A DNA stretch of 48,261 nt from Clostridium sp. C105KSO13 (GCF_001517425.1 NZ_FBWL01000150.1:1-48261); one strand, 5' to 3'. Counted from the stretch's first letter, positions 7,112 through 15,997 are shown. A program made the numbers and translations. The notes: generated from the sequence alone by a model not told the origin.

Positions 7112-8044
7112 ATGTTAGAGGAAAACAACAAAAATGAGCTCTTCCATATTTATTACAAACGTTGGATTACCATCTATAAAGAAGGGGCAATCCGCAAGGT
7201 CACCATGGCTAAATACTCGATGACCCAGCAATGGCTCGTCAAACTTGTACCAAATCTTAAACTCTGCGATCTTACCCGTATTTCTTATCAACAATTGCTA
7301 AATGACTACGCAGCAGGACATGAACGTCAAACCACAATGGACTTTCACCATCAATTAAAAGGTGCAGTACTTGATGCAGTTGATGAAGGACTTATCAAAC
7401 GTGACCCGACCCGCAAAGCCATCATCAAGGGAAAAACGCCGCGGGAAAAGAAACCGAAGTACCTCAACCAGTTTGAGCTTCATACTTTGCTAACCAGTCT
7501 CAATCTTTCCCCAGAAATTAGCTGGGATTGGTTTATTTTGCTCGTAGCAAAAACAGGCATGCGATTTTCAGAGGCTCTTGCACTTACACCTAAAGACTTT
7601 GACTTTACACATCAAATGTTGTCCATCAACAAAACCTGGGATTATAAGGGTAACGGAGGATTTTTGCCCACCAAAAACCAGTCTTCAATTCGCAAAATTC
7701 AGCTCGACTGGCAAATGGTAATTCAGTTTTCCGAACTACTCAAAGTACTGCCGGAAGATGAGCCAATTTTCGTACATACTAAAGGGAAGATCTATAATTC
7801 CACAGTAAACAACATATTGAGCCGTGCTTGTCAAAAGTCAAAAGTGCCAATAATTTCTATACATGGCCTACGGCACACACATGCATCACTTTTATTATTT
7901 GCAGGAGTATCAATCGCAAGCGTAGCTCGCCGATTGGGACACGCAAGCATGACTACCACCCAGAAAACTTATCTCCATATCATACAGGAACTGGAAAACC
8001 AGGATGTGGATCTAGTAATGCGTTCTTTGGCAGGATTAAGTTAA
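7112..8044 (+). CDS. Tyrosine recombinase linked to hsdS cassette
   Basis: This 310-residue site-specific recombinase/integrase has an N-terminal SAM-like core-binding domain (about residues 10-100) and a catalytic domain. Visible catalytic residues are R151 (GMRFSEAL), H251 and R254 (HGLRHTHAS), H277 (RRLGHASM) and the nucleophile Y287 (TQKTYLHII). GAGGAGG lies eight bases before the ATG. It converges on a truncated hsdS cassette and is flanked by inverted 16-base repeats that resemble the cassette ends. Tyrosine recombinases next to hsdS genes are known to shuffle recognition domains in phase-variable type I systems. A remnant mobile-element integrase is the alternative. Confidence 0.9.
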   Translation: MLEENNKNELFHIYYKRWITIYKEGAIRKVTMAKYSMTQQWLVKLVPNLKLCDLTRISYQQLLNDYAAGHERQTTMDFHHQLKGAVLDAVDEGLIKRDPTRKAIIKGKTPREKKPKYLNQFELHTLLTSLNLSPEISWDWFILLVAKTGMRFSEALALTPKDFDFTHQMLSINKTWDYKGNGGFLPTKNQSSIRKIQLDWQMVIQFSELLKVLPEDEPIFVHTKGKIYNSTVNNILSRACQKSKVPIISIHGLRHTHASLLLFAGVSIASVARRLGHASMTTTQKTYLHIIQELENQDVDLVMRSLAGLS

Positions 8045-8062
8045 CCATCATCCAGAAATCAT

Positions 8063-8078
8063 GGCTCACACTGATGAA
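8063..8078 (-). repeat. Inverted repeat, right copy beside recombinase
   Basis: The minus strand reads TTCATCAGTGTGAGCC, the inverted partner of 7068-7083 with one mismatch. It overlaps repeat B at the 3' end of the silent TRD cassette. Confidence 0.6.
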
Positions 8079-8096
8079 GGGTGATGAGGTGATCTA
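8071..8096 (-). repeat. HsdS repeat B, copy 1 (TRD 3' edge)
   Basis: The plus strand reads CTGATGAAGGGTGATGAGGT followed by GATCTA, encoding LDHLITLHQ on the minus strand. Further copies lie at 11245-11270 and 11857-11882, all in the same orientation. Confidence 0.75.
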
Positions 8097-8593
8097 GGTT
8101 GGTGAAATAGCATCCAAGACGTTCTTGTTCTTCAATACATTTAGGAAATATAATTGTCAAATTCTCCATGCCTTTTTTTGTCAGCTGCGATTGAGCACTT
8201 CCAAAACTGATAAAAGAAATTTGAATTTGACCTTTATCAGACTTCATAAATTGATACATATATGAAGTATTAATATCGCTCTTATTTCTTAAAATTAGCA
8301 TACCTGAATTTATTCGTGCAAATGGTATTTCCTTAGCAATATCTGTATTGTACCACGCAACATGCCCTAATGATCCTCGTGATGTAATAACAATATCATC
8401 TTCATATAATTTACCATTTCCCATGCTATTTGACTTTTCTTCTGTTACATATTGATTATCTTGGAATGCAAAACCACTTGTTGTAACATTTGATGCATTT
8501 AAGAAAATAGTATGTCCACGCTCTAAAAAATCGGATTCTTTAGGATAGTTTTTTCCCCTATCACCATCTTGTATATCAAGCACTTCTATCAAC

Positions 8594-8615
8594 TTACGCT
8601 GTTCCCAAGCATCAG
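8594..8615 (-). repeat. HsdS repeat A, copy 1 (TRD 5' edge)
   Basis: TTACGCTGTTCCCAAGC on the plus strand encodes AWEQRKL on the minus strand. Copies lie at 11735-11756 and 12362-12382, in the same orientation. This copy overlaps the stop of the DUF3791 gene, marking a recombination junction. Confidence 0.75.
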
Positions 8616-8815
8616 CCCTTTTTTCCCGTAATCATATCATCAATATCATCAAATGCATTTTCCAACCGTTCAACATGATATATCTCATACATATCATAGA
8701 TAATATCAGTTAATCCAAGTGAATCCCATTGCTTCAGCACTTGTTGAGCGGTCATATTCTTAGCTTGAGCATACCTCTCAATGAGGTAGATGAAAAAATC
8801 TGCTTCTTTACTCAT
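8612..8815 (-). CDS. DUF3791 domain protein
   Basis: This small protein of about 67 residues has the DUF3791 layout (MSKEADFFIYLIERYAQAKN, then a 'W...L..LTDIIYDMYEIYHVERLENA' pattern). I chose ATG 8815 because AAGGAG lies eight bases upstream; a GTG at 8824 is too close to that site. It follows the 84-residue gene with a few bases of overlap. DUF3791 genes commonly travel with DUF3990 genes, as here, so a partner or antitoxin-like role is plausible but not shown. Its stop codon falls exactly at the start of HsdS repeat A. Confidence 0.75.
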   Translation of the reverse strand: MSKEADFFIYLIERYAQAKNMTAQQVLKQWDSLGLTDIIYDMYEIYHVERLENAFDDIDDMITGKKG

Positions 8816-9062
8816 CTTCATCACTCCTTAAATATTGCGAGTTACGTGGATCTCCTGTCACTCGCTCACTTTCCCACATGTCGAATACAATCCTTGGACT
8901 CAGTTTATAAACCTCAAGTTCCGGACTGATCAACATCTGATAGGTTTGTGATTCAATAAATGAACGAAGTGCCTGCATCTCCTCTATTCCATATTTTTCT
9001 ATGATGAGACGCGTTACATGACGATCAAAAAAATCTCTAATTCTGGTATCAACATTTGTCAC
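8808..9062 (-). CDS. Small unknown protein between DUF3990 and DUF3791
   Basis: An 84-residue protein with a start overlapping the DUF3990 stop by four bases (ATGA) and an end overlapping the next gene, so the three are translationally coupled. It begins MTNVDTRIRDFFDRHVTRLI and contains a charged C-terminus (RSDEDE). I see no catalytic motif or membrane segment. Small proteins of this kind accompany DUF3990/DUF3791 pairs; I do not assign a function. Confidence 0.7.
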   Translation of the reverse strand: MTNVDTRIRDFFDRHVTRLIIEKYGIEEMQALRSFIESQTYQMLISPELEVYKLSPRIVFDMWESERVTGDPRNSQYLRSDEDE

Positions 9063-9538
9063 AACAACTCACTCCCCTCAAAAGTTAATAATTCCAAAGA
9101 ATTTACTGTTAAAAAGGCATATTGGTCTGTCAAATTTTGTGGCAGCAAACGCCTGACCGCCTCTTCTTTAGTATATACACTATCCATGTAATCATCAATA
9201 ACAGGTAAAGTCGAGTCATTTGCAACTGGGCCAATCACAATATCATATGGATTAATCTTAAGCAATTCCTTACGATTACTTACCACAAATTCTAGCCAAT
9301 CACCATTTGCGGTATCAAACCTCAATACTTTTAAAGTCGATATCTCATTGTAATCAATCGAATAAATATTTAAAGTTGCTTTCCCTTTTCCTCGGCGTCT
9401 TGTGACTGTTTTTGCCCATTTATTCGCTTGAGTATAGCTCGAAGTTAGATAAAATCCTGCCCCGAAATCTAAAGCTCGTAAATTAGAACGGATTTGGGGA
9501 TTTACAACCTTCATATTACTTCCATGAAAAAGTTTCAA
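9059..9538 (-). CDS. DUF3990 protein, ADP-ribosyltransferase-like
   Basis: The family DUF3990 is recognised from LFHGSNMKVVNPQIRSNLRA and DFGAGFYLTSSYTQANKWA, the 'HGS...GxGFYLT' pattern of the ADP-ribosyltransferase-type fold. The last part is IVIGPVANDSTLPVIDDYMD. I choose TTG 9538 (giving MKLFHGS, the usual N-terminus) because AGGAG lies nine bases upstream; an ATG at 9577 would overlap hsdM and has no clear site. About 159 residues. It heads a coupled three-gene cassette downstream of hsdM. A toxin or defence effector role is inference from fold and context. Confidence 0.75.
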   Translation of the reverse strand: MKLFHGSNMKVVNPQIRSNLRALDFGAGFYLTSSYTQANKWAKTVTRRRGKGKATLNIYSIDYNEISTLKVLRFDTANGDWLEFVVSNRKELLKINPYDIVIGPVANDSTLPVIDDYMDSVYTKEEAVRRLLPQNLTDQYAFLTVNSLELLTFEGSELL

Positions 9539-9569
9539 AATTAACACGCTCCTTCCTGATTTATTAATC

Positions 9570-11168
9570 TTATACATCGATACCCAAGATTCTCAACTGC
9601 TCATTAATCTCAGTCTCAAGAGCAGCTATTTCTTTTTTGTCTTGCTCTAATAGCTTATTCACTTCATCAAGGTCAATTGCTTGCTCCTCCTCAAACGTAT
9701 CTACATAACGCGGGATATTTAAATTGTATTCATTTTCTTTAATTTCTTCAAACGCCGCTACATGGGCGTATTTATCAACATCAACACGATCTTGGTAAGT
9801 TTTGATAATCTTATTAATATTTTCATTAGTAAGTCTGTTTTGATTCTTACCTTTTTCAAACTCATTACTCGCATCAATAAACAAAATTTCTTTTGTTTTA
9901 CGATTTTTCTTAAATACTAGAATCGTAGTAGGAATAGATACGCCGTAAAACAAGTTGGCGGGCAGTCCTATCACTGTGTCAAGATAATTTTTCTCAATTA
10001 TAGTTTGACGTATCGAACCTTCTGCTGCGCCGCGGAACAGAACCCCATGCGGTAAGACAATAGCCATTCTCCCGCTGTCATTTAAATGGTATAAGCTGTG
10101 TAAAATGAACGCATAATCTGCTTTTGTTTTTGGAGCAAGCTTGCCATACTCACTGAAGCGAGGATCCTTTAATTTTGTCTCTCTATTATCCCAATGAGCA
10201 GAATAAGGGGGATTTGCAACCACAGCATCAAAGGAACGCGGATGATCAATTCCCTCAGCATTTTTTCCATCCGGCCAATCACTTTCAAGTGTATCGGCAT
10301 TGGACAAAGTCATGTTGTTAAATGAGACACCATGCATCATCAAATTCATCCGAGCCAGGTTGTAAGTTGTTGTATTCTTTTCCTGCCCATAAAATTTAAT
10401 TGCTCCCGCCTGGTCTCCACCGGGAAGTTCATTTTGAACGGTCAACAACAAGGAACCTGATCCGCATGCTGGGTCATACACTGAGAAGGTGCGGTCTGAT
10501 TTCTCTACACCATCGGTCACAATTTTAGCCAATATCTTAGAAACTTCATGTGGTGTATAGAATTCCCCACCCTTTTTTCCTGCGTTTGCTGCAAATTGAC
10601 CGATTAAGTATTCATATATCTCTCCAAGAACATCCTGGCCGTCTTCACCTCTATAATCAACACTATCCACGAGCTTCACAATCCGGTTTAGTGATTTTGC
10701 ACGTTCATTTGTGGAAGAACCAAGCCGGGAATCTCCAAGGTTGACATCGTTAAACACTCCCCGAAAATCATTCAATGCCTCCTTGTTTAACTCAGCATTT
10801 TTATTAAAATTATCAAAAAGTGTCTGGTAGTCACTTGGAATTACCATACTATTATTAATCTTTTGTATCAGAGATTCCCAAGTATCCATCGGCGAAATAG
10901 CATAACCTAAACTCGAAGAAATATCCGCCAGATATTCATTTAAATCATCACCATTTGCCTGTTCCAAATATGCTTTATTGATGGATTCACCTTCAGCAAC
11001 ATCGATGACATTGTTCTCAATCAGGTATCCTTCTTGATGTTCTGACAGATACCGATAAAACATAAATGCTAAAATATAGTTTTTATACTCTGCAGCATCC
11101 ATATTTCCACGAAGTTCATTCGCCATGGCCCACAGTTTTGTTGTAATTGTTTGCAAATTATTGCTCAT
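9570..11168 (-). CDS. hsdM: Type I restriction-modification DNA methyltransferase subunit
   Basis: This is the adenine N6-methyltransferase subunit that works with HsdS (M2S) and with HsdR (R2M2S). About 532 residues from ATG 11168 (MSNNLQTITTKLWAMANELR), which has GAGAGG roughly ten bases upstream. The order is an N-terminal helical HsdM_N domain, the S-adenosylmethionine motif DPACGSG near residue 235, the catalytic NPPY near 320, and a C-terminal coiled coil that binds HsdS. It starts 16 bases after the hsdS stop and is intact. Confidence 0.95.
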   Translation of the reverse strand: MSNNLQTITTKLWAMANELRGNMDAAEYKNYILAFMFYRYLSEHQEGYLIENNVIDVAEGESINKAYLEQANGDDLNEYLADISSSLGYAISPMDTWESLIQKINNSMVIPSDYQTLFDNFNKNAELNKEALNDFRGVFNDVNLGDSRLGSSTNERAKSLNRIVKLVDSVDYRGEDGQDVLGEIYEYLIGQFAANAGKKGGEFYTPHEVSKILAKIVTDGVEKSDRTFSVYDPACGSGSLLLTVQNELPGGDQAGAIKFYGQEKNTTTYNLARMNLMMHGVSFNNMTLSNADTLESDWPDGKNAEGIDHPRSFDAVVANPPYSAHWDNRETKLKDPRFSEYGKLAPKTKADYAFILHSLYHLNDSGRMAIVLPHGVLFRGAAEGSIRQTIIEKNYLDTVIGLPANLFYGVSIPTTILVFKKNRKTKEILFIDASNEFEKGKNQNRLTNENINKIIKTYQDRVDVDKYAHVAAFEEIKENEYNLNIPRYVDTFEEEQAIDLDEVNKLLEQDKKEIAALETEINEQLRILGIDV

Positions 11169-11184
11169 ATTGTGTTTTCCTCTC

Positions 11185-12432
11185 TTAAACAAACATTTGT
11201 TGTAGTAATGCTTTCTTCTGTTCTTGTAGGTGTTCCAGCTTACGTTGATGAAGGGTGATAAGGTTGTCCACCGTTTCGAAAAATGCTCCTATTTTCTTCT
11301 GTTCGTCCATTGTTGGTGGCATCATAATATCCATGGCAGCCATTTGTTTTCCTGATACCTCCACAAAAGTCGAGCCTGCACCTACTATTTCACTGTATCT
11401 TTTTAACTCTTCTGAACGTGAAAAAATAAAATAGGAATCAAGTTCATTTTCATGAGGAACAATAGACTGAAATCCTTGATTAGTACATGATTCTTTGTGC
11501 AAAATAGCCATTTTCCCGATGCCAGCACGTGAAGTAAAAAGTACTGTTCCAACAGGCAACATTTTTGCTGAAGAATTATTATATCCTGCTTCTGTTATCT
11601 TTCGCTCACTAGAGTTCACATAGATTTGGTCAGTAATTTCAGCAGGAGCATACCAATCTATTTCACCATCCCAATACTCTTCATTTGACGTACTTGGTGT
11701 TCCGCCTCCAATAATATCAGCCATATCGCCTAATTTACGCTGTTCCCAAGCGTCAGTAAATTCTGGAAAACGGACTTCCGGGAAATTTTCACCATTTTTC
11801 GGAAACATTTTTTGAAGCAGCCCGCTTTTCAATTTTTTCACATCAGCCAACTTACGCTGATGAAGGGTGATAAGGTGATCTAAAGTGCCTAGGAAACCAG
11901 CAATCTTTGATTGCTCTTCTTCACTAGGAAGCTTTAAAGTGAACTTCCTGACATTTTCCATGCTTAATGCTGGCTGTGATGATGTTGCAATAAGTGGGAA
12001 AATAATCCGATTGTAGAATGCGTTGCCATTCATCATTTGACTTACAAAGAGTGAATTTGCACCCTTGTTCATTCGAATTCTTGCAACATTTGGAGCCAGA
12101 TAATACTTATCATCTTCAGGAACAACTGCCAATTCACCTACTGTTCCGACGTAAGTGAAAAGAATATCGTTTTTGTAAAGCTTGCTACGATTAAGTTTTG
12201 AAAAATCACTGCTGTCAATGTATTTCACGTCCTCTAAAACCAAATGACCATTTTTTACGTTCAGGCCACGCAGGGCAATAATTTGACCTTCATCAGAATA
12301 AGTAACGTATTTTGTAAATTCAAAACCAGCCAGTTTTGTTACATCAGCAATATCCCCAAGCTTACGCTGTTCCCAAGCATCACTAAATCCCGGAAATCTT
12401 ATTTTAGGTACATTTTCTTCGTTTTCACTCAT
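11185..12432 (-). CDS. hsdS: Type I restriction-modification specificity subunit
   Basis: A complete two-domain HsdS that determines the bipartite DNA target. TRD1 starts after FSDAWEQRKLGDIADV and is closed by LDHLITLHQRKLADVKKL, the first conserved helical spacer. TRD2 starts after FTDAWEQRKLGDMADI and is closed by VDNLITLHQRKLEHLQEQ, the second. I chose ATG 12432 (MSENEENVP) with GAGGAG seven bases upstream. The two halves share DNA repeats A and B at their edges, the same repeats that bound the silent TRD cassette near 8.1-8.6 kb, so the gene is built for domain exchange. The gene order S then M is less common than M then S. Confidence 0.93.
   Translation of the reverse strand: MSENEENVPKIRFPGFSDAWEQRKLGDIADVTKLAGFEFTKYVTYSDEGQIIALRGLNVKNGHLVLEDVKYIDSSDFSKLNRSKLYKNDILFTYVGTVGELAVVPEDDKYYLAPNVARIRMNKGANSLFVSQMMNGNAFYNRIIFPLIATSSQPALSMENVRKFTLKLPSEEEQSKIAGFLGTLDHLITLHQRKLADVKKLKSGLLQKMFPKNGENFPEVRFPEFTDAWEQRKLGDMADIIGGGTPSTSNEEYWDGEIDWYAPAEITDQIYVNSSERKITEAGYNNSSAKMLPVGTVLFTSRAGIGKMAILHKESCTNQGFQSIVPHENELDSYFIFSRSEELKRYSEIVGAGSTFVEVSGKQMAAMDIMMPPTMDEQKKIGAFFETVDNLITLHQRKLEHLQEQKKALLQQMFV
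11245..11270 (-). repeat. HsdS repeat B, copy 2 (after TRD2)
   Basis: TTGATGAAGGGTGATAAGGT on the plus strand, encoding LITLHQ on the minus strand at the end of TRD2. It has the same orientation as 8071-8096 and 11857-11882. Confidence 0.75.
11735..11756 (-). repeat. HsdS repeat A, copy 2 (before TRD2)
   Basis: TTACGCTGTTCCCAAGCGTC on the plus strand, encoding DAWEQRK before TRD2. It differs from copies 1 and 3 at one position in the core. Confidence 0.75.
11857..11882 (-). repeat. HsdS repeat B, copy 3 (after TRD1)
   Basis: CTGATGAAGGGTGATAAGGT, then GATCTA, on the plus strand. It is almost identical to copy 1 (one base different), supporting TRD1 and the silent cassette as exchangeable partners. 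Confidence 0.75.
12362..12382 (-). repeat. HsdS repeat A, copy 3 (before TRD1)
   Basis: TTACGCTGTTCCCAAGCATC on the plus strand, encoding DAWEQRK before TRD1. It is identical in this stretch to copy 1 at the silent cassette. Confidence 0.75.
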
Positions 12433-12682
12433 TTCTGTTCTCCTCATGTTTTCTTGACATCTTTTGTGTGTGTTTTCAGGACAACTGTTGCCCGAACGTA
12501 GCTCTTCATCACTTTTGAGAATCAGTACTGCCGCTAACTAAAGTGATCACAGCCAAATTATACTATTTCATTAAATTTGTTTGTATTTTCCCCTCAATTA
12601 TGCCGTAAATATTAATCTCATGAACTGCCTCGCTAAGTGCTTAATATATCTTTCTAGGCTAGAAATCTCACACAGTAAGAGC

Positions 12683-12688
12683 ATTATA
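12683..12688 (-). promoter_or_regulatory. Candidate -10 for the hsdS-hsdM transcript
   Basis: The 355-base gap between hsdR and hsdS (12433-12787) holds no gene. On the minus strand it contains a consensus TATAAT about 250 bases before the hsdS start, without a convincing -35. The rest of the gap shows no strong hairpin. A separate promoter here would let hsdS, hsdM and the downstream cassette be expressed apart from hsdR. Confidence 0.35.
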
Positions 12689-12787
12689 CCACGGTAAATG
12701 GCAAGTATCTTCTCTGCATTTACCACTTTTCGTCAACCCACATTATCTGATGATAAATTTTCTTGCAGTGTTTTATTTTGCTACCTT

Positions 12788-15700
12788 TTAATTCTCAGCC
12801 AGCTCATCTGCCAGTTCATAAATTGCCGCACGCAGGCCGTTCCTGTATTTAATTCTGGACAGCTTTTGTACTTCTTCAGCATGAGCAAGTGTCAGATAGC
12901 CAGAACTCGCCTGAGCTATGATATCCCGAATCTGCCCGGTATCATCTAAATCCTGCAGTCCGTACCGGTGCCTGCTGAACAAATCCCGCATCTGTGCGCT
13001 TGTAATGATATCTGTTATTCCCCATTTCACCCGAAAATCGAGAAACACTCTGTCAAGACTCAAGTTGTGTGCCTGCTGAATAACTTCTTCGCTATTGTTT
13101 AATTTCACAGGATACTTGAAATCGGATCCCTCAGGTGGGTAGTACCCCTTAACAATCGCAGTTGCCGCATTCACGATTTTAGCTGCATAGCTGTGGTCAT
13201 CCAGTCCGTTCGCAAACTGATTGATTTTATCCTGTGTCTCTTTGGCTTCTTCTTTTTTACCTTCATGCACCTGATTCAACAATTGTTCTACAAGTTCCGT
13301 GAGATAATCATAATCTACTTTGATATCCTTCACATGAGTCATACGCAGCTCAATTTGGTCAAATGGGACTTTCTCCTTTTTGGCAAAATATGTCTTAAGT
13401 TCATTGGTCAAAACAGTTGTCAGCGCTACCTCCTGCTCCGAAGTCATTCCTAATTTTTCTATCAGCTCGTCCGGGTTGTCATAGTTAAACCCAACCTGTT
13501 TGCCATTCTCTTCCCCCGGACCGTATTGTTTTAGTTTTGCCACCCCTTTGTTGTAATAACGAAGCAAATTAAGCATGTATTCCTTCTGTTTGTCGGAGGG
13601 GGGCAATTGTTCAAATCCATTGGTCAAACTCTGCAGGGTTTCTACGGATTGCTTTACCTCATAAAACACATCTTCAAATGGCTTGGCAATAATCCCCTCT
13701 TTTTTATTAGATTCGCGCTGTTCAGACTCAGATAAATCAGCAGAATCTTTATTAGCATAAATGGCAAGGGCCTTATTCATTAGTTTTTCATTTTGCGCAG
13801 GCCAGCGATAGTTAACCACACGTCCCCATGGTTTCTCTTGCATATCTGCAATACGGTTTGTTCTGGAATATGCCTGAATTAATCCGGCACCCTTCAATGT
13901 TCTGTCTACATAAAGTGTATTAAGTTCAGGAGCATCAAATCCTGTCAGCAGCTGATCAACCACAATCACTATATCCAAAAATTTTCCGTCTAAAGCAGAT
14001 TTATTTAAACGCGTGGTTACATCTTGTGTATAACCCGAAACATCATCCATCCCAAAGGATGTGCCAAATTCTTCATTATACACTTTGATAGCTTTATATA
14101 AACCTTGATTTGTACTAAGCATGCTGTCATTGTTGGATGAATTTTGGCTGAAAGTAACCGCAACTTTCAAAGTCTGACCGCCGTTCTTTCTATTTTCTGC
14201 GTTAACGCGCTGAAATTCATTAAAATACATCATAGCCATTGGCGTACTTGCTTTTCCTCCGCCAACGTGAGTTGTAAACAAAGCATTATATCTTCCTTCA
14301 TTAGATCGATTACGCCAATTTTTAAATATGTCTTCAACTACCAGCTGAATGTGATCTATATTCTCGTCATAAAAACTGGGTTCAATCGCATCATCCATAT
14401 CTTCCTGAGAGAGATTATTAATTTTCTTTTGAATTTGATCTTCTGTCCATTTTGGGTAGTGCTTACTGTAAAACTCAGAAAGATATTTTTCTTTCATCTG
14501 CTTTCCATCAATTGTTGTCTCAAAATCTACTTTAAAGCCCAAAACATTGCGGTCAGCAATTGCTTCACGAATGGTATAAGCGTGTAATAGGGGCCCAAAG
14601 ATGTCTTCCGTCCTAAGCCCGGTAGTGGTCTCGTCAAACATAGGCGTTCCGGTATAACCAACCCAGGCAGATCTCTTAAAAGCTTTCTGGATGTTTTTGA
14701 ATGTTTCCCCTCCTGTTGAACGGTGTGCTTCGTCCACAATGAAGACGATGTTCTTATTTGGTGCCTTAAAGGATTTACGTTTTACTAAAGTATCTAATTT
14801 CTGCACGGATGTGACAATGATACTGTTATCTTTACTTTTAAGCTTTCGACTCAGGTCTGTTGTATTCCCTGTGTTCTGCACACTACCAAATGCATCCTCT
14901 GTGGCATCCGGATCATAAGCTCTGTAACTTTCATCTGTCTGTTTGGTTAACGCAATTCTATCCACAACAAAAACAACTTTGTCCACTTTCGGCATGCGGC
15001 TTGCAAGCCATGCTGTTTTGAAACTTGTAATAGTTTTGCCCGATCCCGTTGTATGCCAGATATAACCAATTTTATTCATACCAAGTTCAAAATCAGCTTG
15101 CTTCAGGCCTTCAATGACATTTTGTGTGGCATACACCTGATACGGGCGCATAACTTTTAGTGTTTGTTTATTCTTTGTCCCATCCAAAATCATGTAGTTT
15201 GTTGCCATCTGATGTGCCATCGGAATTGAAAGCATAGAGTCCGCAAATTCTTTCCAGCTGCGCACAATAGAATTGTTGCTTTTGCGCTGCCAGTTAAAGG
15301 CAAAGTCTTTGTTAAATTTATCCGATGTAGTATTTGCCATGTACTTCACATTATTTGGTGTAATTGCTACCAAAAGCTGTAACGTCGAAAAAATGTCCCT
15401 GTATTGATTTTCATCAGCATACTGGTGCATCTGATTAAGAGCTTCATTCACATCACGGGTATCTCTTTTTTCCTCAATCTGAAGCATGGGCAAACCATTA
15501 ATTAAAAGCGTAGTATCAAAAATTCTGTTTTGCTTTCCCGTAATAACTGCCGGCCGTTTAATCTGATTGACAATCTGATAGACTGTATCTCCAGCCCCTA
15601 TTTGTTTTTGGTCGAAAACAGTAAGAAAGACATGACGTCCATCGTCCAGATCAATCTCAATCTGTGATACTCCATTTAAACCATACAGGAACTGCCCCGC

Positions 15701-15997
15701 CTCGTAAGGTGTCTGAAGATTGGAGATAATCATTTTTATCTGATTAAACTCTACCACGCTTAGTGGATGATCCAATGTATTTTGATTATGCTGTTCCAGG
15801 ATTTCTTTAAAATTATCCCAGAGCTGCTCTGTGGTTTTAATATGTGGCTCATACTTCCACAATTTTGTCTTCACTACATAGTCAGTATTTGATTCTTTCA
15901 TAAGAAAATTCTCTATTCCTTCAAGCTGATTCTGATTTGTAATTGTACCACTTGTAAGGTATTGAATTAATTCCGTTTCAAATTGGTTCTCATTCAT
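12788..15997 (-). CDS. hsdR: Type I restriction endonuclease subunit R
   Basis: The translocase/nuclease subunit that cuts unmodified DNA, 1069 residues, a normal HsdR length. The N-terminal PD-(D/E)xK nuclease is seen as D161...QIEEK (E175, K177). The SF2 helicase motor follows: Walker A HTTGSGKT at about 315-322, the DEAH box VDEAHRS at 422-425, GYTGTP, and LLTGFDAPELNTLYVD as motif VI region. The start overlaps the half-S gene stop by four bases (ATGA), so the two are coupled. All key residues are present and the enzyme looks functional. Confidence 0.95.
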   Translation of the reverse strand: MNENQFETELIQYLTSGTITNQNQLEGIENFLMKESNTDYVVKTKLWKYEPHIKTTEQLWDNFKEILEQHNQNTLDHPLSVVEFNQIKMIISNLQTPYEAGQFLYGLNGVSQIEIDLDDGRHVFLTVFDQKQIGAGDTVYQIVNQIKRPAVITGKQNRIFDTTLLINGLPMLQIEEKRDTRDVNEALNQMHQYADENQYRDIFSTLQLLVAITPNNVKYMANTTSDKFNKDFAFNWQRKSNNSIVRSWKEFADSMLSIPMAHQMATNYMILDGTKNKQTLKVMRPYQVYATQNVIEGLKQADFELGMNKIGYIWHTTGSGKTITSFKTAWLASRMPKVDKVVFVVDRIALTKQTDESYRAYDPDATEDAFGSVQNTGNTTDLSRKLKSKDNSIIVTSVQKLDTLVKRKSFKAPNKNIVFIVDEAHRSTGGETFKNIQKAFKRSAWVGYTGTPMFDETTTGLRTEDIFGPLLHAYTIREAIADRNVLGFKVDFETTIDGKQMKEKYLSEFYSKHYPKWTEDQIQKKINNLSQEDMDDAIEPSFYDENIDHIQLVVEDIFKNWRNRSNEGRYNALFTTHVGGGKASTPMAMMYFNEFQRVNAENRKNGGQTLKVAVTFSQNSSNNDSMLSTNQGLYKAIKVYNEEFGTSFGMDDVSGYTQDVTTRLNKSALDGKFLDIVIVVDQLLTGFDAPELNTLYVDRTLKGAGLIQAYSRTNRIADMQEKPWGRVVNYRWPAQNEKLMNKALAIYANKDSADLSESEQRESNKKEGIIAKPFEDVFYEVKQSVETLQSLTNGFEQLPPSDKQKEYMLNLLRYYNKGVAKLKQYGPGEENGKQVGFNYDNPDELIEKLGMTSEQEVALTTVLTNELKTYFAKKEKVPFDQIELRMTHVKDIKVDYDYLTELVEQLLNQVHEGKKEEAKETQDKINQFANGLDDHSYAAKIVNAATAIVKGYYPPEGSDFKYPVKLNNSEEVIQQAHNLSLDRVFLDFRVKWGITDIITSAQMRDLFSRHRYGLQDLDDTGQIRDIIAQASSGYLTLAHAEEVQKLSRIKYRNGLRAAIYELADELAEN

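Larger units (their letters stand above)
8059..8615 (-). pseudogene. Silent HsdS target-recognition-domain cassette
   Basis: This is one type I specificity (TRD) domain without its partner half. It begins exactly at the DNA encoding DAWEQRKL (8594-8615, repeat A) and ends just after the DNA encoding LDHLITLHQ (repeat B, 8071-8096). These are the same two edges that bound the TRDs of the complete hsdS at 11185-12432. The recognition residues between differ from both TRDs of that gene (IEVLDIQDGDRGKNYPKESD...). There is no ribosome binding site at the domain start; the frame simply continues from the end of the DUF3791 gene. It is best read as a donor cassette for specificity switching. Confidence 0.75.

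Noticed and set aside
7068-12432. Simple invertible hsdS switch, as in known phase-variable systems
   Set aside because: All copies of repeats A and B have the same orientation, so inversion cannot swap these TRDs. Only the recombinase-flanking copies are inverted. I kept a broader recombination hypothesis instead.
12433-12787. Possible small gene between hsdR and hsdS
   Set aside because: Short frames in this gap lack ribosome sites and protein-like composition; only a possible -10 is supportable.
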